From Leifsonia soli (GTDB lineage Bacteria > Actinomycetota > Actinomycetes > Actinomycetales > Microbacteriaceae), in assembly GCF_013408745.1 (NCBI RefSeq), contig NZ_JACCBJ010000001.1, forward strand, positions 2,170,001-2,234,000: 64,000 nt of DNA, given 5' to 3'. This document shows positions 7,632-18,349 of the stretch, in pieces. Each line of letters begins with the position of its first letter. Within the stretch, counting starts at the first letter, position 1. The notes beneath the pieces are model-generated. The model was given only the letters and a program-made list of their open reading frames with translations. It was not told the origin of the DNA and did no database searches. The translations under genes were made by a program, and so were the position numbers.

Positions 7632-10139
7632 TCAACCGGGCAGGCCGAGGTCGGCGACCGGATCGACCGGGAGGGAGACCACCATCGTCAGGCCGCCGGC
7701 CGGGGTGTCCTCCGTCGCCAGCGTCCCGCCCATGCCCTCGACGAAGCCCTTGGTCAGCGCCAGGCCGAGGCCGATGCCCGCGGTGTTGTCGGTATCCCCC
7801 ATCCGCTGGAACGGATGGAAGATCTCCTCCTTGCGGTCGTCCGGCACCCCGGGGCCGTGGTCGGAGACGCGCAGCTCGATCCAGCCGGCGAAGGTGCTGG
7901 CGCTCAGGCGGGGCGGACGTCCCTCCGGCGAGTAGCGCAGCGCGTTGCTGAGGAGGTTGACGATCGCCCTGCGCAGGAGCACGGGGTCGGCGGTGACGGG
8001 CGGGAGCGAATCGGGGACGTCGATGGTGACCTCGCCCGGCTTCACCGCGAGCTCGTCGAGGACCAGTGGCAGCAGGTCCTCCAGGTCCACGGCCTGCAAC
8101 GAGACCCCGAGCACACCCGCCTGGACGCGGCTGACGTCGAGGAGGTTGGTGAGGAGGTCGCCGAGGTCGCGGAGGCTGTCCTCCGCCGTGTCGAGCAGTT
8201 CCGTCTCGTCGCGGGCCGAGAGCCGGCTCCCGGCGGACCGGAGACCCGTCACCGCGGCGGTCGCTGCGGCCAGCGGGCGGCGCAGGTCATGGCCGACGGC
8301 GGCGAGCAGGGCGGTGCGGACGCGGTCGGTGGCCTCCAGCGGTCCCACCTCGCGGGCGGCCGTGCTGAGGTCCGCGTGCTCGAGAGCTGCCTCCAGCTGC
8401 GTGACGATGACCGAGAGCAGCCGCCGGTCCGCCGCCTGGAGGTCGTCGCCGAACAGCTCCAGCGTTCCGCGCTCCCCCACCGGGACGGACGTCGGGAGGG
8501 TATCCGCCGGGATGTCGCCATCGGCGGACTGCACGGCGCCGTCGTCGGCCGTGAACCGCACGGCACGGAGTCCGAACGCCTCCCGCGTGCGCGACACCAG
8601 CGACTGAACGGCGTCCCCTCCGCGGATGACGCTTCCCGCGATGGTTACGAGAAGCTCGGATTCCGCGGCCGCCCGGGCGGCGCTGCGCGTCCGTCTGGCG
8701 GACTGGTCGACGACCACGCTCACCAGGACGGCGATGACGATGTAGAGGGCGAGCGCGATCAGGTGGGTGGGCCGGCCGATGGTGAGGGTGTTGTAGGGGG
8801 TGACGAACACGAAGTCGAGGGTCAGCCCGGACAGCACCGCGGCGAACAGCGCCGGCCAGATGCCGCCCACCAGGGCGACGACCACCACGAGGAGCTGATA
8901 GCTGAGGGCTTCGGTCGTGAGCAAGTCGTCGCTGCGGATGCGGCTGAGCGCCAGCGTCAGGGCCGGCCCGGCGATCAGGGCGAGAGCGAGTCCGGAGAGC
9001 CGCCGCCGAACGCTCAGGGCGCCGGTGCGGCGGAACCGGGGGAGGTTGCGACCGCCCGCGGCGTCGTGCGAGACGATGTGCACATCGATATCGCCGGACT
9101 CGCGGATCACGGTGGCGCCGACGCCGGAGCCGGTCAGGAACGCGGTGAGCCGGTTACGGCGCGACACCCCGATGACCAGCTGCGTCGCATTGCTCGCCTT
9201 GGCGAAGGCGACCAGAGCCTCCGGGATGTCCGTGCCGACGACCTGGTGGTAGCTTCCGCCGAGCTGTTCGACCAGCTTCCGCTGCGCGGCGAGTGCGGCT
9301 GGGTCGGTCTCGCGGAGTCCGTCCTGGCTGGCCACGTGCACGGCGAGGAGCTCGCCGCTCCCCGACCGTGCGGCCACCCGGGCGCCGCGGCGGAGCAAGG
9401 TCTCGCCCTCCGGACCGCCCGTGAGGGCGACGACGACGCGTTCCCGCGCCTCCCACTTCTCCTGGATGCCGTGCTCGGCACGGTACCGCTGGAGCGACTG
9501 GTCGACCTCATCGGCCAGCCAGACCAGCGTCAGTTCGCGCAGCGCCGTGAGGTTGCCGAGCCGGAAGTAGTTGGACAGGGCGGCGTCGATGCGGGCGGCG
9601 GGATACACCTGGCCGTCGGCGAGGCGGTCGCGCAGCGACTGCGGGGTGAGGTCGACGACCTCGATCTGATCCGCGCTGCGGACGATGGCGTCCGGGATGG
9701 TCTCGCGCTGCGGCACCCCGGTGATCTGTTCGACCACATCGTTGAGCGACTCGATGTGCTGGACGTTCACGGTGGAGATCACGTCGATCCCGGCCGCCAG
9801 GATCGCCTCGACGTCCTGCCAGCGCTTCGCGTTCGCCGAGCCCGGCGCGTTGGTGTGCGCGAGCTCGTCGACCAGGGCGATCGCCGGCCTGCGGTCGATC
9901 ACGGCGGCGAGGTCCATCTCCGTGAGGGTGATGCCGCGATGCTCGACCGCTCTGCGCGGTATCAGTTCGAGGCCGTCGACGAGTGCTGCGGTGGCCTCGC
10001 GCTCGTGCGTCTCGACGACGGCGATGACGACGTCCTTGCCGAGATCGTGGAGTCGATGCCCCTCTTCGAGCATCAGGTAGGTCTTGCCGACCCCGGGTGC
10101 TGCACCGAGCAGCACCCGGAGCCGGCCTCGAACCGCCAT
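7632..10139 (-). CDS. kdpD: Potassium-responsive sensor histidine kinase KdpD
   Basis: 835 residues with full KdpD architecture. The N-terminal KdpD domain has a Walker A motif (GAAPGVGKT, about 12-20), followed by a USP-like domain (about 245-365), four tightly spaced membrane helices (about 390-490), a GAF-like region, a HisKA domain with phospho-accepting His617 in GHDLRRP, and a C-terminal HATPase domain (NLLSNALRYS, DHGPGVPD, GIGLGLA). KdpD senses K+ limitation or turgor and phosphorylates KdpE. It lies 12 nt downstream of kdpC. Unusually, no kdpE follows: the next gene is a DUF2254 protein. Confidence 0.97.
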   Translation of the reverse strand: MAVRGRLRVLLGAAPGVGKTYLMLEEGHRLHDLGKDVVIAVVETHEREATAALVDGLELIPRRAVEHRGITLTEMDLAAVIDRRPAIALVDELAHTNAPGSANAKRWQDVEAILAAGIDVISTVNVQHIESLNDVVEQITGVPQRETIPDAIVRSADQIEVVDLTPQSLRDRLADGQVYPAARIDAALSNYFRLGNLTALRELTLVWLADEVDQSLQRYRAEHGIQEKWEARERVVVALTGGPEGETLLRRGARVAARSGSGELLAVHVASQDGLRETDPAALAAQRKLVEQLGGSYHQVVGTDIPEALVAFAKASNATQLVIGVSRRNRLTAFLTGSGVGATVIRESGDIDVHIVSHDAAGGRNLPRFRRTGALSVRRRLSGLALALIAGPALTLALSRIRSDDLLTTEALSYQLLVVVVALVGGIWPALFAAVLSGLTLDFVFVTPYNTLTIGRPTHLIALALYIVIAVLVSVVVDQSARRTRSAARAAAESELLVTIAGSVIRGGDAVQSLVSRTREAFGLRAVRFTADDGAVQSADGDIPADTLPTSVPVGERGTLELFGDDLQAADRRLLSVIVTQLEAALEHADLSTAAREVGPLEATDRVRTALLAAVGHDLRRPLAAATAAVTGLRSAGSRLSARDETELLDTAEDSLRDLGDLLTNLLDVSRVQAGVLGVSLQAVDLEDLLPLVLDELAVKPGEVTIDVPDSLPPVTADPVLLRRAIVNLLSNALRYSPEGRPPRLSASTFAGWIELRVSDHGPGVPDDRKEEIFHPFQRMGDTDNTAGIGLGLALTKGFVEGMGGTLATEDTPAGGLTMVVSLPVDPVADLGLPG

Positions 10140-10151
10140 CCGACCGTGTTC

Positions 10152-10775
10152 CTACTTGTTCCCGGCGGGGTCCATCGCGGCGAGCGCGATGTTCAGCTGC
10201 AGGACGTTGACCGTCGGCTCGCCGAGGTAGCCGAGATCGCGCTGCTGGACGTGGGCGTCCACCAGCGAGCGGACCGTGTCGGCACTGATCCCCCTGGCCG
10301 TGGCCACGGCATCCACCTGCAGGTAGGCGTAGGCGGGCGAGATGTGCGGGTCGAGTCCCGATCCGGAGGCCGTGAGCGCGTCTGCGGGGATGCGGCCCGC
10401 GTCCACGCCGTCGGTCTTCTCGATGGCCTGCTTGCGCTCCTCCACCGCCTTCAGCAGGTCGGGGTTGTCCGGCCCCAGATTGCTGCCGCTGGAGGCGCCG
10501 CCGTCGTAGCCGTCGCCGGCCGCGGACGGCCGGGACTGGAACCACTGCGGCAGGGCTTTGCCCTTCTTGTCGGTGAAGGACTGGCCGATGAGGGCCGACC
10601 CGACGACCTTGCCCTGCGACGTGACCGCGGAGCCATTGGACTGGTTCGGGAAGGCGAGCTGGCCGATCCCGGTGACGACAAGCGGGTAGGCGATCCCCAG
10701 CACGACAGTGAGGATGAGGAGGGCCCGCAGGCCCACCCAGTACTGGCGACCGGTTCCCCGTGCCGAAGCGTTCAT
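10152..10775 (-). CDS. kdpC: K+-transporting ATPase subunit C
   Basis: 207 residues with one N-terminal membrane helix (about 14-36; ALLILTVVLGIAYPLVVTGI) and a large extracytoplasmic domain, as usual for KdpC. Family motifs include FPNQSNGS, GSALIGQSF, WFQSRPSA, and LDPHISPAYAYLQV near the C terminus, followed by VNVLQLNIAL. KdpC binds KdpA and KdpB and raises the apparent ATP/K+ affinity of the complex. The gene is 22 nt after kdpB and 12 nt before kdpD, in one operon. Confidence 0.97.
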   Translation of the reverse strand: MNASARGTGRQYWVGLRALLILTVVLGIAYPLVVTGIGQLAFPNQSNGSAVTSQGKVVGSALIGQSFTDKKGKALPQWFQSRPSAAGDGYDGGASSGSNLGPDNPDLLKAVEERKQAIEKTDGVDAGRIPADALTASGSGLDPHISPAYAYLQVDAVATARGISADTVRSLVDAHVQQRDLGYLGEPTVNVLQLNIALAAMDPAGNK

Positions 10776-10797
10776 GATGAGTTCCGTTCCTGGTTTC

Positions 10798-12957
<2,160 letters not shown>

Positions 12958-12959
12958 GG

Positions 12960-14633
12960 TCAGTGAAGCCCTTCCGCCAGGGGACCCAGCGCGAGAACGG
13001 GGAAGTAGGTGAGCGCGGCGACGATGATCACGACGCCGACGACGAGGGAGACGAACAGCGGGCGGTGCGTCGGCAGGGTTCCCGACGTCGCCGGGACCCT
13101 GTCCTGCGACGCGAGCGAGCCGGCCAGCGCGAGCACGAACACGATCGGAAGGAACCGGCCGAGGAACATCGCGGTCCCCAGGGCCGCGTTGAGCCACGGC
13201 GTGTTCGCGGTGAGACCGGCGAACGCTGAACCGTTGTTGTTCCCTGCAGACGTGAACGCGTACAGGACCTCGGAGAAGCCGTGCTGCCCGGGATTCAAGA
13301 TCGAGACCTTCTCGATGTCGTCCCTGATCGCCGGGATCGCGAAGCTGAGCCCCGTCCCGACGAGCACCAGGGTCGGCGTCGTCAGGATGTAGAGGCCGGC
13401 GAGCTTGATCTCCCGTGCGCCGATCTTCTTGCCCAGGTACTCGGGGGTCCGGCCGACCATCAGCCCGGCCAGGAACACCGAGACGATCGCGACGACGAGG
13501 ATCCCGTAGAGACCGGCTCCGATACCGCCCGGCGCGACCTCACCGGTCATCATGTTGAGCATCGGCATCATCCCGCCCAGCGGCGTGTAGCTGTCGTGCA
13601 TCGAGTCGACGGCGCCGGTCGAGGTGAGGGTGCTGGTCGTCCCGAACAGCGTGGAGCCGAGGATCCCGAACCGCTGCTCCTTTCCTTCGAGCGCACCGCC
13701 GGCGGCCTGTGTGGCCGTGCCGCCGCCCTGCAGCTCGAAGAGGGTCAGCGCCACCAGCGACACGACGAAGATCGTCGCCATCGCACCGAGGATCGCGTAC
13801 CCCTGGCGGTTGTCGCCGACCATCCGGCCGAACGTACGCGGCAGCGAGAACGGGATCAGCAGCATCAGGTAGATCTCGATGAGGTTCGTCCACGCCGTCG
13901 GGTTCTCGAACGGATGGGCGGAGTTCACGTTGAAGAACCCGCCGCCGTTGTTGCCGAGGAGCTTGATGGCCTCCTGCGAGGCGACGGGGCCGCCGGGGAT
14001 GGTCGCCGTGCCGCCCGTGATGGTGCTCACGCTGGTGAAGCCGTTGAAGTTCTGGATCGCTCCGCCGACGATCAGGATGATCGCGAACACGAGCGACAGC
14101 GGCAGCAGGATGCGGAACGTGGCGCGGGTCAGGTCGACCCAGAAGTTGCCGATCGTGCCGGAGCGGTGCGCGGCGAACCCGCGCACCAGCGCGACGGCGA
14201 CGGCGATGCCGACGGCCGCCGACAGAAAGTTCTGCACCGCGAGACCGGCGATCTGCACCGTGTAGCCGAGGGTCGCCTCTGGCGTGTACGACTGCCAGTT
14301 CGTGTTGGTCACGAACGAGATCGCCGTGTTGAAGGACAGTCCCTCGGGAACGGGCGGAAGGCCGAGAGAGTACGGCAGCACCGCCTGCGCGCGCTGGAGG
14401 ACGTAGAGCAGCAGGACGCCGAGGACGGAGAACGCCAGGACGCTGCGCAGGTACACCGGCCAGTTCTGCTCCACCCGGGAGTCGACTCCGATGATCCGGT
14501 AGAAGCCGCGCTCGACGCGCAGATCCTTCCGCGACGTGAAGGTCGCGGCCATGTAGTCGCCCAGGGGACGGTAGGACAGCCCGAGCAGGAGGACGAGCGT
14601 GGCGAGCATCGCCACGAAGAGCCAGAACGTCAT
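12960..14633 (-). CDS. kdpA: K+-transporting ATPase subunit A (KdpA)
   Basis: 557 residues and about ten membrane helices, related to the KtrB/TrkH channel superfamily. The selectivity-filter repeats are visible as [27 protein letters not shown] and [12 protein letters not shown]. KdpA is the high-affinity K+ channel part of KdpFABC in the plasma membrane. It lies 2 nt after kdpF and 2 nt before kdpB. Length and motifs are standard. Confidence 0.97.
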   Translation of the reverse strand: MTFWLFVAMLATLVLLLGLSYRPLGDYMAATFTSRKDLRVERGFYRIIGVDSRVEQNWPVYLRSVLAFSVLGVLLLYVLQRAQAVLPYSLGLPPVPEGLSFNTAISFVTNTNWQSYTPEATLGYTVQIAGLAVQNFLSAAVGIAVAVALVRGFAAHRSGTIGNFWVDLTRATFRILLPLSLVFAIILIVGGAIQNFNGFTSVSTITGGTATIPGGPVASQEAIKLLGNNGGGFFNVNSAHPFENPTAWTNLIEIYLMLLIPFSLPRTFGRMVGDNRQGYAILGAMATIFVVSLVALTLFELQGGGTATQAAGGALEGKEQRFGILGSTLFGTTSTLTSTGAVDSMHDSYTPLGGMMPMLNMMTGEVAPGGIGAGLYGILVVAIVSVFLAGLMVGRTPEYLGKKIGAREIKLAGLYILTTPTLVLVGTGLSFAIPAIRDDIEKVSILNPGQHGFSEVLYAFTSAGNNNGSAFAGLTANTPWLNAALGTAMFLGRFLPIVFVLALAGSLASQDRVPATSGTLPTHRPLFVSLVVGVVIIVAALTYFPVLALGPLAEGLH

Positions 14634-14635
14634 CT

Positions 14636-14725
14636 CTAGAACTTCTCCGGCTTCAGGAGGGCGTACACCAGGTACGCGATCGAAGCGACGGCCAACGCCG
14701 CCGCCAGCAGGTTGAAGAAGATCAC
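14636..14725 (-). CDS. kdpF: Small K+-ATPase subunit KdpF
   Basis: A 29-residue single-helix peptide, [19 protein letters not shown] followed by YALLKPEKF. The C-terminal LLKPE-F is the KdpF signature; the peptide stabilises the KdpABC complex in the lipid. The start is GTG at 14725, which overlaps the TGA of an even smaller upstream frame (GTGA), with GGAG about 10 nt ahead. It is too short for most gene finders but is well supported by position and sequence. Confidence 0.9.
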   Translation of the reverse strand: MIFFNLLAAALAVASIAYLVYALLKPEKF

Positions 14726-14802
14726 AGCTTCTCCACCCCTCTGCCGACCAGGGCGACGATCGCGCCGAGCGCGATGATCCCCACGACGCAAATCAGGTCC
14801 AA
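14722..14802 (-). CDS. 26-residue hydrophobic peptide upstream of kdpF
   Basis: A tiny frame starting with TTG at 14802 (or GTG at 14805) reads [20 protein letters not shown] then RGVEKL and stops in a GTGA overlap with kdpF. GGAGAC sits 6-9 nt before the possible starts. One hydrophobic helix ends in a charged RGVEKL tail. From memory, similar 25-28 residue peptides precede kdpF in other Actinobacteria and are usually left unannotated. A role as an extra Kdp subunit, or as a leader that couples translation to kdpF, is inference. Confidence 0.65.
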   Translation of the reverse strand: MDLICVVGIIALGAIVALVGRGVEKL

Positions 14803-14805
14803 CAC

Positions 14806-15106
14806 GGGAATGTCTCCATCCGGGTATCGGCACCTCGTCCTGACGACGAGGCGTCGGGTTCCGGCGCTCTGCCGGAACCAATCACCCATACAACGTCAGG
14901 GGAAGCGCGCGAATCCGGGTCCTAACGCGATCCATACGGGCTCGGCCGAAGTCCTAACGGCTTTCCCCCGGGCGAGCCGCGACGCGCATTCGCGAAGCGT
15001 TAGTTTCCCGGGCCGGGGCGTTGAGGTTCCGTTAGGAGCGCCCCGCGACGCGCTCGGGCGGCGTAGAACCGTCGCTTGTGATCATCTTCCGCAGTGCAGG
15101 TGCCTC
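14806..15106. promoter_or_regulatory. Divergent kdp / hypothetical-gene promoter region with four CGTTAG motifs
   Basis: This 301-nt gap separates the kdp operon (leftward) from a hypothetical gene (rightward). CGTTAG motifs occur on the minus strand at 14920-14927 and 14952-14959 (both CGTTAGGA) and on the plus strand at 14998-15003 and 15030-15037. Each pair is a direct repeat spaced 32 bp, about three helical turns, pointing toward its own gene. Weak -10 candidates lie 26-29 bp beyond the inner motif on each side: TATGGG on the minus strand (14885-14890) and TAGAAC on the plus strand (15064-15069). This is the layout of activator sites for an OmpR-family regulator such as KdpE, but identity is unproven. 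Confidence 0.5.
14833..14879 (-). other. Two tandem hairpins in the kdp mRNA leader
   Basis: Read on the minus strand, GGTTCCGGC-agagc-GCCGGAACC (14857-14879, nine perfect pairs) is followed by CCTCGTC-gtcag-GACGAGG (14833-14851, seven perfect pairs), then about 28 nt to the first start codon. There is no U-run. They are a leader structure that could influence stability or initiation. I could not match a known riboswitch class. Confidence 0.45.
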
Positions 15107-15667
15107 ATGACCCTGACCCACATCCTCCCCACCCTCCGCGCCTCCGTGCCCGACCCCTTCGGCCGCGACCTCTGGCCCGAGTTCACCACCGCATCCGTCG
15201 ACGACGTCACCGTCGCCGGCGTCTCCCTCACCTGCCTGGCCGGATGGTGCGGCACGCCCTGCGTCCACACCGCGGCGGCCGTGATCCCTGGGACCGGAGG
15301 GATGCCGTCCCCCACCGACATCGCCTCGGTCGTCGTGACCCGGGTCATCCAGGTCAACACGGCGTCCGACGGAGTGCTCGACGTCTGGATCGATGCGCGC
15401 CTCGCCGGCGCCGACATCGAGATCGGCGAACTCCGGGTGATCGGGCGCGTCTCGACCGCGGGCGACGCGCGCGCACGCATCCACCCGGCGGGGGAGGCCG
15501 CCGGACCCCGCCCGGTCGAGGCGGTGGTCTGCGATCTCCGTGCCGGAGACCTGCTCGTCCTCCCCTGCCGCGGCGCCGCCCTGCTGCGGGAGGTCGACCC
15601 CCGTCGCCGGCATCGCCCGGAGTACCAGGACACCGCCCCCTGGACGTCGGCGGTGTGCGGACGGTGA
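15107..15667 (+). CDS. Conserved hypothetical protein (186 aa) divergent from kdp
   Basis: The ATG at 15107 follows AGGTG by 5 nt; the frame is open upstream through the promoter region but without support. The protein is soluble and mostly beta. It includes a Cys-containing segment LAGWCGTPCVHT (CxxxC) followed by PGTGGMPSPTDIASVVVTRV. It resembles conserved hypotheticals of Microbacteriaceae by memory only. No signal peptide is seen. It shares the CGTTAG-motif region with kdp and may respond to the same regulator. The function is unknown. Confidence 0.65.
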   Translation: MTLTHILPTLRASVPDPFGRDLWPEFTTASVDDVTVAGVSLTCLAGWCGTPCVHTAAAVIPGTGGMPSPTDIASVVVTRVIQVNTASDGVLDVWIDARLAGADIEIGELRVIGRVSTAGDARARIHPAGEAAGPRPVEAVVCDLRAGDLLVLPCRGAALLREVDPRRRHRPEYQDTAPWTSAVCGR

Positions 15668-15690
15668 TCGCGACGCAGAACGGAGGACCG

Positions 15691-16209
15691 ATGAAGGAGA
15701 CGGTTCGGCGCCTGCTCGAAGGCCGTGCCCTGTGGGGGACCCTCGACGTCTCCCCCGCGACGCGGCGCATCTGGCAGCAGGTGCGGCTCACGGTGTACCC
15801 GCCCGGGACCACGCCCGGTCAACGTCGCCTGCTCCATCTCGGCCGCAGCTGGCCGTCCGGCGGAGCGGCCCTGTGCCTCGTCGTCCTCGTCTTCCTCGGC
15901 GACCAGGGGCCCGTGGTGAGCGTGGCGGCGGCAGCGACGATGTACCTCGCCGGCCTCGTCGTCACCGCGCGGCTCACCCGCGACCTGCGCGCACGCTGCC
16001 GCCGGATCGCGGTGGCCTCCGAGCTCGTCGCCGGCGAGGTCCGCGAGTTCGGCGATGTCCCCCTCCTCCGCGCCGCGGCCACGCGTCTCCTGGAGCTCGA
16101 AGCGCGACGCCGGTCCGGTCTGGTCGACCCCGTCCGCTACGAGGCGGAGTGGAGCGAGGTGTACGACGCGCTGCCGGCCGCGGACGTATCGTCGCTCGAA
16201 CGTCGCTGA
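15691..16209 (+). CDS. Small membrane protein, DUF6611-like (172 aa)
   Basis: The ATG at 15691 has a clear CGGAGGA ribosome site 7 nt upstream. The N terminus (LLEGRALWGTLDVSPATRRI, then VRLTVYPPGTTPGQRRLL) resembles the actinobacterial DUF6611 family from memory. Two adjacent hydrophobic helices (about 58-74 and 78-96) are followed by a basic, helical cytoplasmic tail. It begins 23 nt after the preceding hypothetical gene and is likely co-transcribed with it. No function is known. Confidence 0.6.
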   Translation: MKETVRRLLEGRALWGTLDVSPATRRIWQQVRLTVYPPGTTPGQRRLLHLGRSWPSGGAALCLVVLVFLGDQGPVVSVAAAATMYLAGLVVTARLTRDLRARCRRIAVASELVAGEVREFGDVPLLRAAATRLLELEARRRSGLVDPVRYEAEWSEVYDALPAADVSSLERR

Positions 16210-16258
16210 GGGGCGACGCCAGGGGATGACCGCGGGGACGCGGCCCGCACGCCGTTGC

Positions 16259-16264
16259 TAGCAT
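16259..16264 (+). promoter_or_regulatory. -10 box for a leaderless transcript of the CPA2 antiporter
   Basis: TAGCAT lies 7 nt before the ATG at 16272 and no Shine-Dalgarno is present. This is the standard geometry of an actinobacterial leaderless mRNA, where transcription starts at the start codon. Confidence 0.5.
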
Positions 16265-16271
16265 CGACGCC

Positions 16272-17426
16272 ATGACTCCCGCGTCGCTGGCGCTCATCGT
16301 CGCGGTCGGGCTGCTCGGCCCGCTGCTCTCCGCGCGGAACGTGTGGCACGTCCCCGTGGTGGTCGGCGAACTGGCGGGCGGAATCCTCATCGGCGACACC
16401 GGGCTGCGGCTGATCGACCCGCGCGCCCCGGACCTGCAGTTGCTGGCCAACATCGGATTCGGCCTCACGATGGTCGTCGTCGGCTCGCAGATCCCCGTGC
16501 GGGACCCGCGGCTCCGGTCGCGCACCGGAGCGCTCGGCGTTGCGGGCGCCGCGGTCGCTGGAGCAGCCTCCGCCGTGCTCGCGGTCGCCCTCGCCGGCGC
16601 GTTCGGCACCGGGCACGCCGCGGTCTACGGGATCGTCCTGGCGTCGTCCTCTGCGGCCGTCGTGCTGCCGATGCTCACCTCGCTCGGCCTCGCCATGGGG
16701 AATCTGGGCCAGCTGGTCACGCAGATCGCGGTCGCCGACGTCGTCTGCGTGATCGCCCTCCCCTTCGCCGTCGCCCCCGCGCACGCGGGCAGCGCCGCGA
16801 TCGGCGCGCTCGTCATCGCCGTCGCCTCCGTCGCGCTGGTCGCCGTGCTCACCTGGCTGGGGCGGTCCGGCCTGCGGCGGCGGGCGCACGCCTACTCGGA
16901 GCGCCGCAGGTTCGCGCTGGAGCTGCGCCTGAGCCTGCTCGTGCTGTTCGTGTTCGCGGCCATCGCCCAGCTGGCGCAGCTGTCGATCATGCTGGCCGGC
17001 TTCGCGCTGGGGCTCGTCCTCGCCGCCGTCGGCGAGCCGCACCGCCTGGCCCGGCAGCTGTTCGGGATGACGGAGGGCTTCTTCGGACCGCTGTTCTTCG
17101 TCTGGCTGGGCGCATCCCTCGACATCCGCGGGCTGGGCGGGCACCCCGCCATGGTGCTGCTCGGGCTGGCGCTCGGCGCGGGCGCGGTGATCGCGCACAG
17201 CGCCTCCCGAGCGGTCGGCCTGCCGTTGACGCAGGCGGTGGCCTCCGCCGGGCAGCTCGGCGTGCCGGTCGCCGCGGTGGCCCTCGGCGTGCAGACGGCG
17301 ACCCTCCTCCCCGGCGAGGGGCCGGCGATCCTGGTCGGCGCGCTCCTGACCGTCGCGGCGGCGGCGCTCGCGCTCGGCAGACTCGCCGGGCGCGCGTCCG
17401 CCGGAACGGTACGGGCGCCGCGCTGA
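16272..17426 (+). CDS. CPA2-type cation/proton antiporter (Kef-like membrane domain)
   Basis: 384 residues, almost entirely membrane helices (about 12), matching the Na_H_Exchanger domain of the KefB/KefC and NapA group. Recognisable pieces are NVWHVPVVVGELAGGILIGD near the N terminus, GFGLTMVVVGSQIP in helix 3, and LASSSAAVVLPMLTSLGLA in the ion-site region. There is no C-terminal TrkA-N/RCK nucleotide-binding domain, so it would not be gated like KefB/C. It probably exchanges K+ or Na+ for H+. It is the second antiporter in the window and lies near kdp, consistent with ion homeostasis. Confidence 0.85.
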   Translation: MTPASLALIVAVGLLGPLLSARNVWHVPVVVGELAGGILIGDTGLRLIDPRAPDLQLLANIGFGLTMVVVGSQIPVRDPRLRSRTGALGVAGAAVAGAASAVLAVALAGAFGTGHAAVYGIVLASSSAAVVLPMLTSLGLAMGNLGQLVTQIAVADVVCVIALPFAVAPAHAGSAAIGALVIAVASVALVAVLTWLGRSGLRRRAHAYSERRRFALELRLSLLVLFVFAAIAQLAQLSIMLAGFALGLVLAAVGEPHRLARQLFGMTEGFFGPLFFVWLGASLDIRGLGGHPAMVLLGLALGAGAVIAHSASRAVGLPLTQAVASAGQLGVPVAAVALGVQTATLLPGEGPAILVGALLTVAAAALALGRLAGRASAGTVRAPR

Positions 17427-17504
17427 CCCCGGAGGCACGCCTGCAGGACTGGGTGCCGGACTACCAGGAGAACGGCGACCATGCGCCGCCGCGCGCTCCC
17501 CCCG

Positions 17505-17510
17505 TAGCGT
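17505..17510 (+). promoter_or_regulatory. -10 box for a leaderless transcript of the SDR gene
   Basis: TAGCGT is 7 nt upstream of the ATG at 17518, with no ribosome-binding site between them. This suggests a leaderless mRNA for the SDR-hydrolase gene pair. Confidence 0.45.
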
Positions 17511-17517
17511 CACGCCC

Positions 17518-18312
17518 ATGGACCTGCATCTGACCGACAGACTCGCCGTCGTCACGGGCGCGAGCTCGGGTATCGGCCTGGCGATCACGCGGGCGTTCCT
17601 CGACGAGGGGGCGAGGGTGGTCACCGGGTCGCGCACGGTCTCCCCCGAGCTGGCGGCGCTCGTCGACACCGGCCGCGTCGACGCGGTCGTCGTCGACCTG
17701 TCCACCCCCGACGGGCCCGCCGAGCTGGTGAGGCGCGCAGAAGCCCAGGGCGGCGCGGACATCCTGGTCAACAACGTCGGTGCGCTGACGCCGCGGACGG
17801 AGGGCTTCCTGGCGGTCGGCGACGACGAGTGGATGCGGACCTTCCAGCTCAGCTTCTTCGCCGCCGTGCGCGCGATCCGCGCGGTGATCCCGGGGATGCA
17901 GGCGCGCGGCGGCGGCAATGTCGTGACCATCGGATCGGTCAACGCCTTCCTGCCGGATCCCTTCATCGTCGACTACTCCGCAGCGAAGGCCGCCGTCTGG
18001 AACCTCTCGAAGGCGCTGTCGAAGGAGTACGGGCCGGACGGCATCCGCTTCAACACCATCAGCCCCGGGCCGGTGTCCACGCCCCTGTGGCTGGGCGAGC
18101 ACGGGGTCGCCGCGACGGTCGCCGCAGCGCAGGGCACGGACTTCGAGACCGCGAAACGCGACGTGGTCGCCGCGCAGGGCGGCTTCAGCACCGGACGCTT
18201 CACCGAGCCGTCCGAGGTGGCGGACCTCGTCCTGCTGCTCTCGAGCGACCGCGCCGGCAACACCACCGGCGCCGACTTCCTGATCGACGGCGGGCTCGTG
18301 AAGACGCTCTGA
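17518..18312 (+). CDS. SDR-family NAD(P)-dependent oxidoreductase
   Basis: 264 residues, classical SDR: cofactor motif TGASSGIG (13-20), NNVG (85-88), and catalytic S140, Y153 and K157. The loop VVTGSRTV lacks a clear acidic NAD selector, and the Arg favours NADP. C-terminal motifs SPGPVSTPLW and GADFLIDGGLV are complete. The ATG follows a leaderless-type promoter. It is probably co-transcribed with the alpha/beta-hydrolase gene 37 nt downstream, as in many small-molecule detoxification pairs. The substrate is unknown. Confidence 0.9.
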   Translation: MDLHLTDRLAVVTGASSGIGLAITRAFLDEGARVVTGSRTVSPELAALVDTGRVDAVVVDLSTPDGPAELVRRAEAQGGADILVNNVGALTPRTEGFLAVGDDEWMRTFQLSFFAAVRAIRAVIPGMQARGGGNVVTIGSVNAFLPDPFIVDYSAAKAAVWNLSKALSKEYGPDGIRFNTISPGPVSTPLWLGEHGVAATVAAAQGTDFETAKRDVVAAQGGFSTGRFTEPSEVADLVLLLSSDRAGNTTGADFLIDGGLVKTL

Positions 18313-18349
18313 CCCCGCCGACCCCGAACGACGAATCGAAGGAGCCGCC

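Noticed and set aside
14941..14960. A DosR-like box near kdp (GGCCGAAGTCC)
   Set aside because: Only half of the palindrome is present, and it overlaps a CGTTAG motif that explains the similarity.
14806..15106. A c-di-AMP or other known riboswitch upstream of kdp
   Set aside because: Only two short hairpins are visible; I could not match a conserved riboswitch core.
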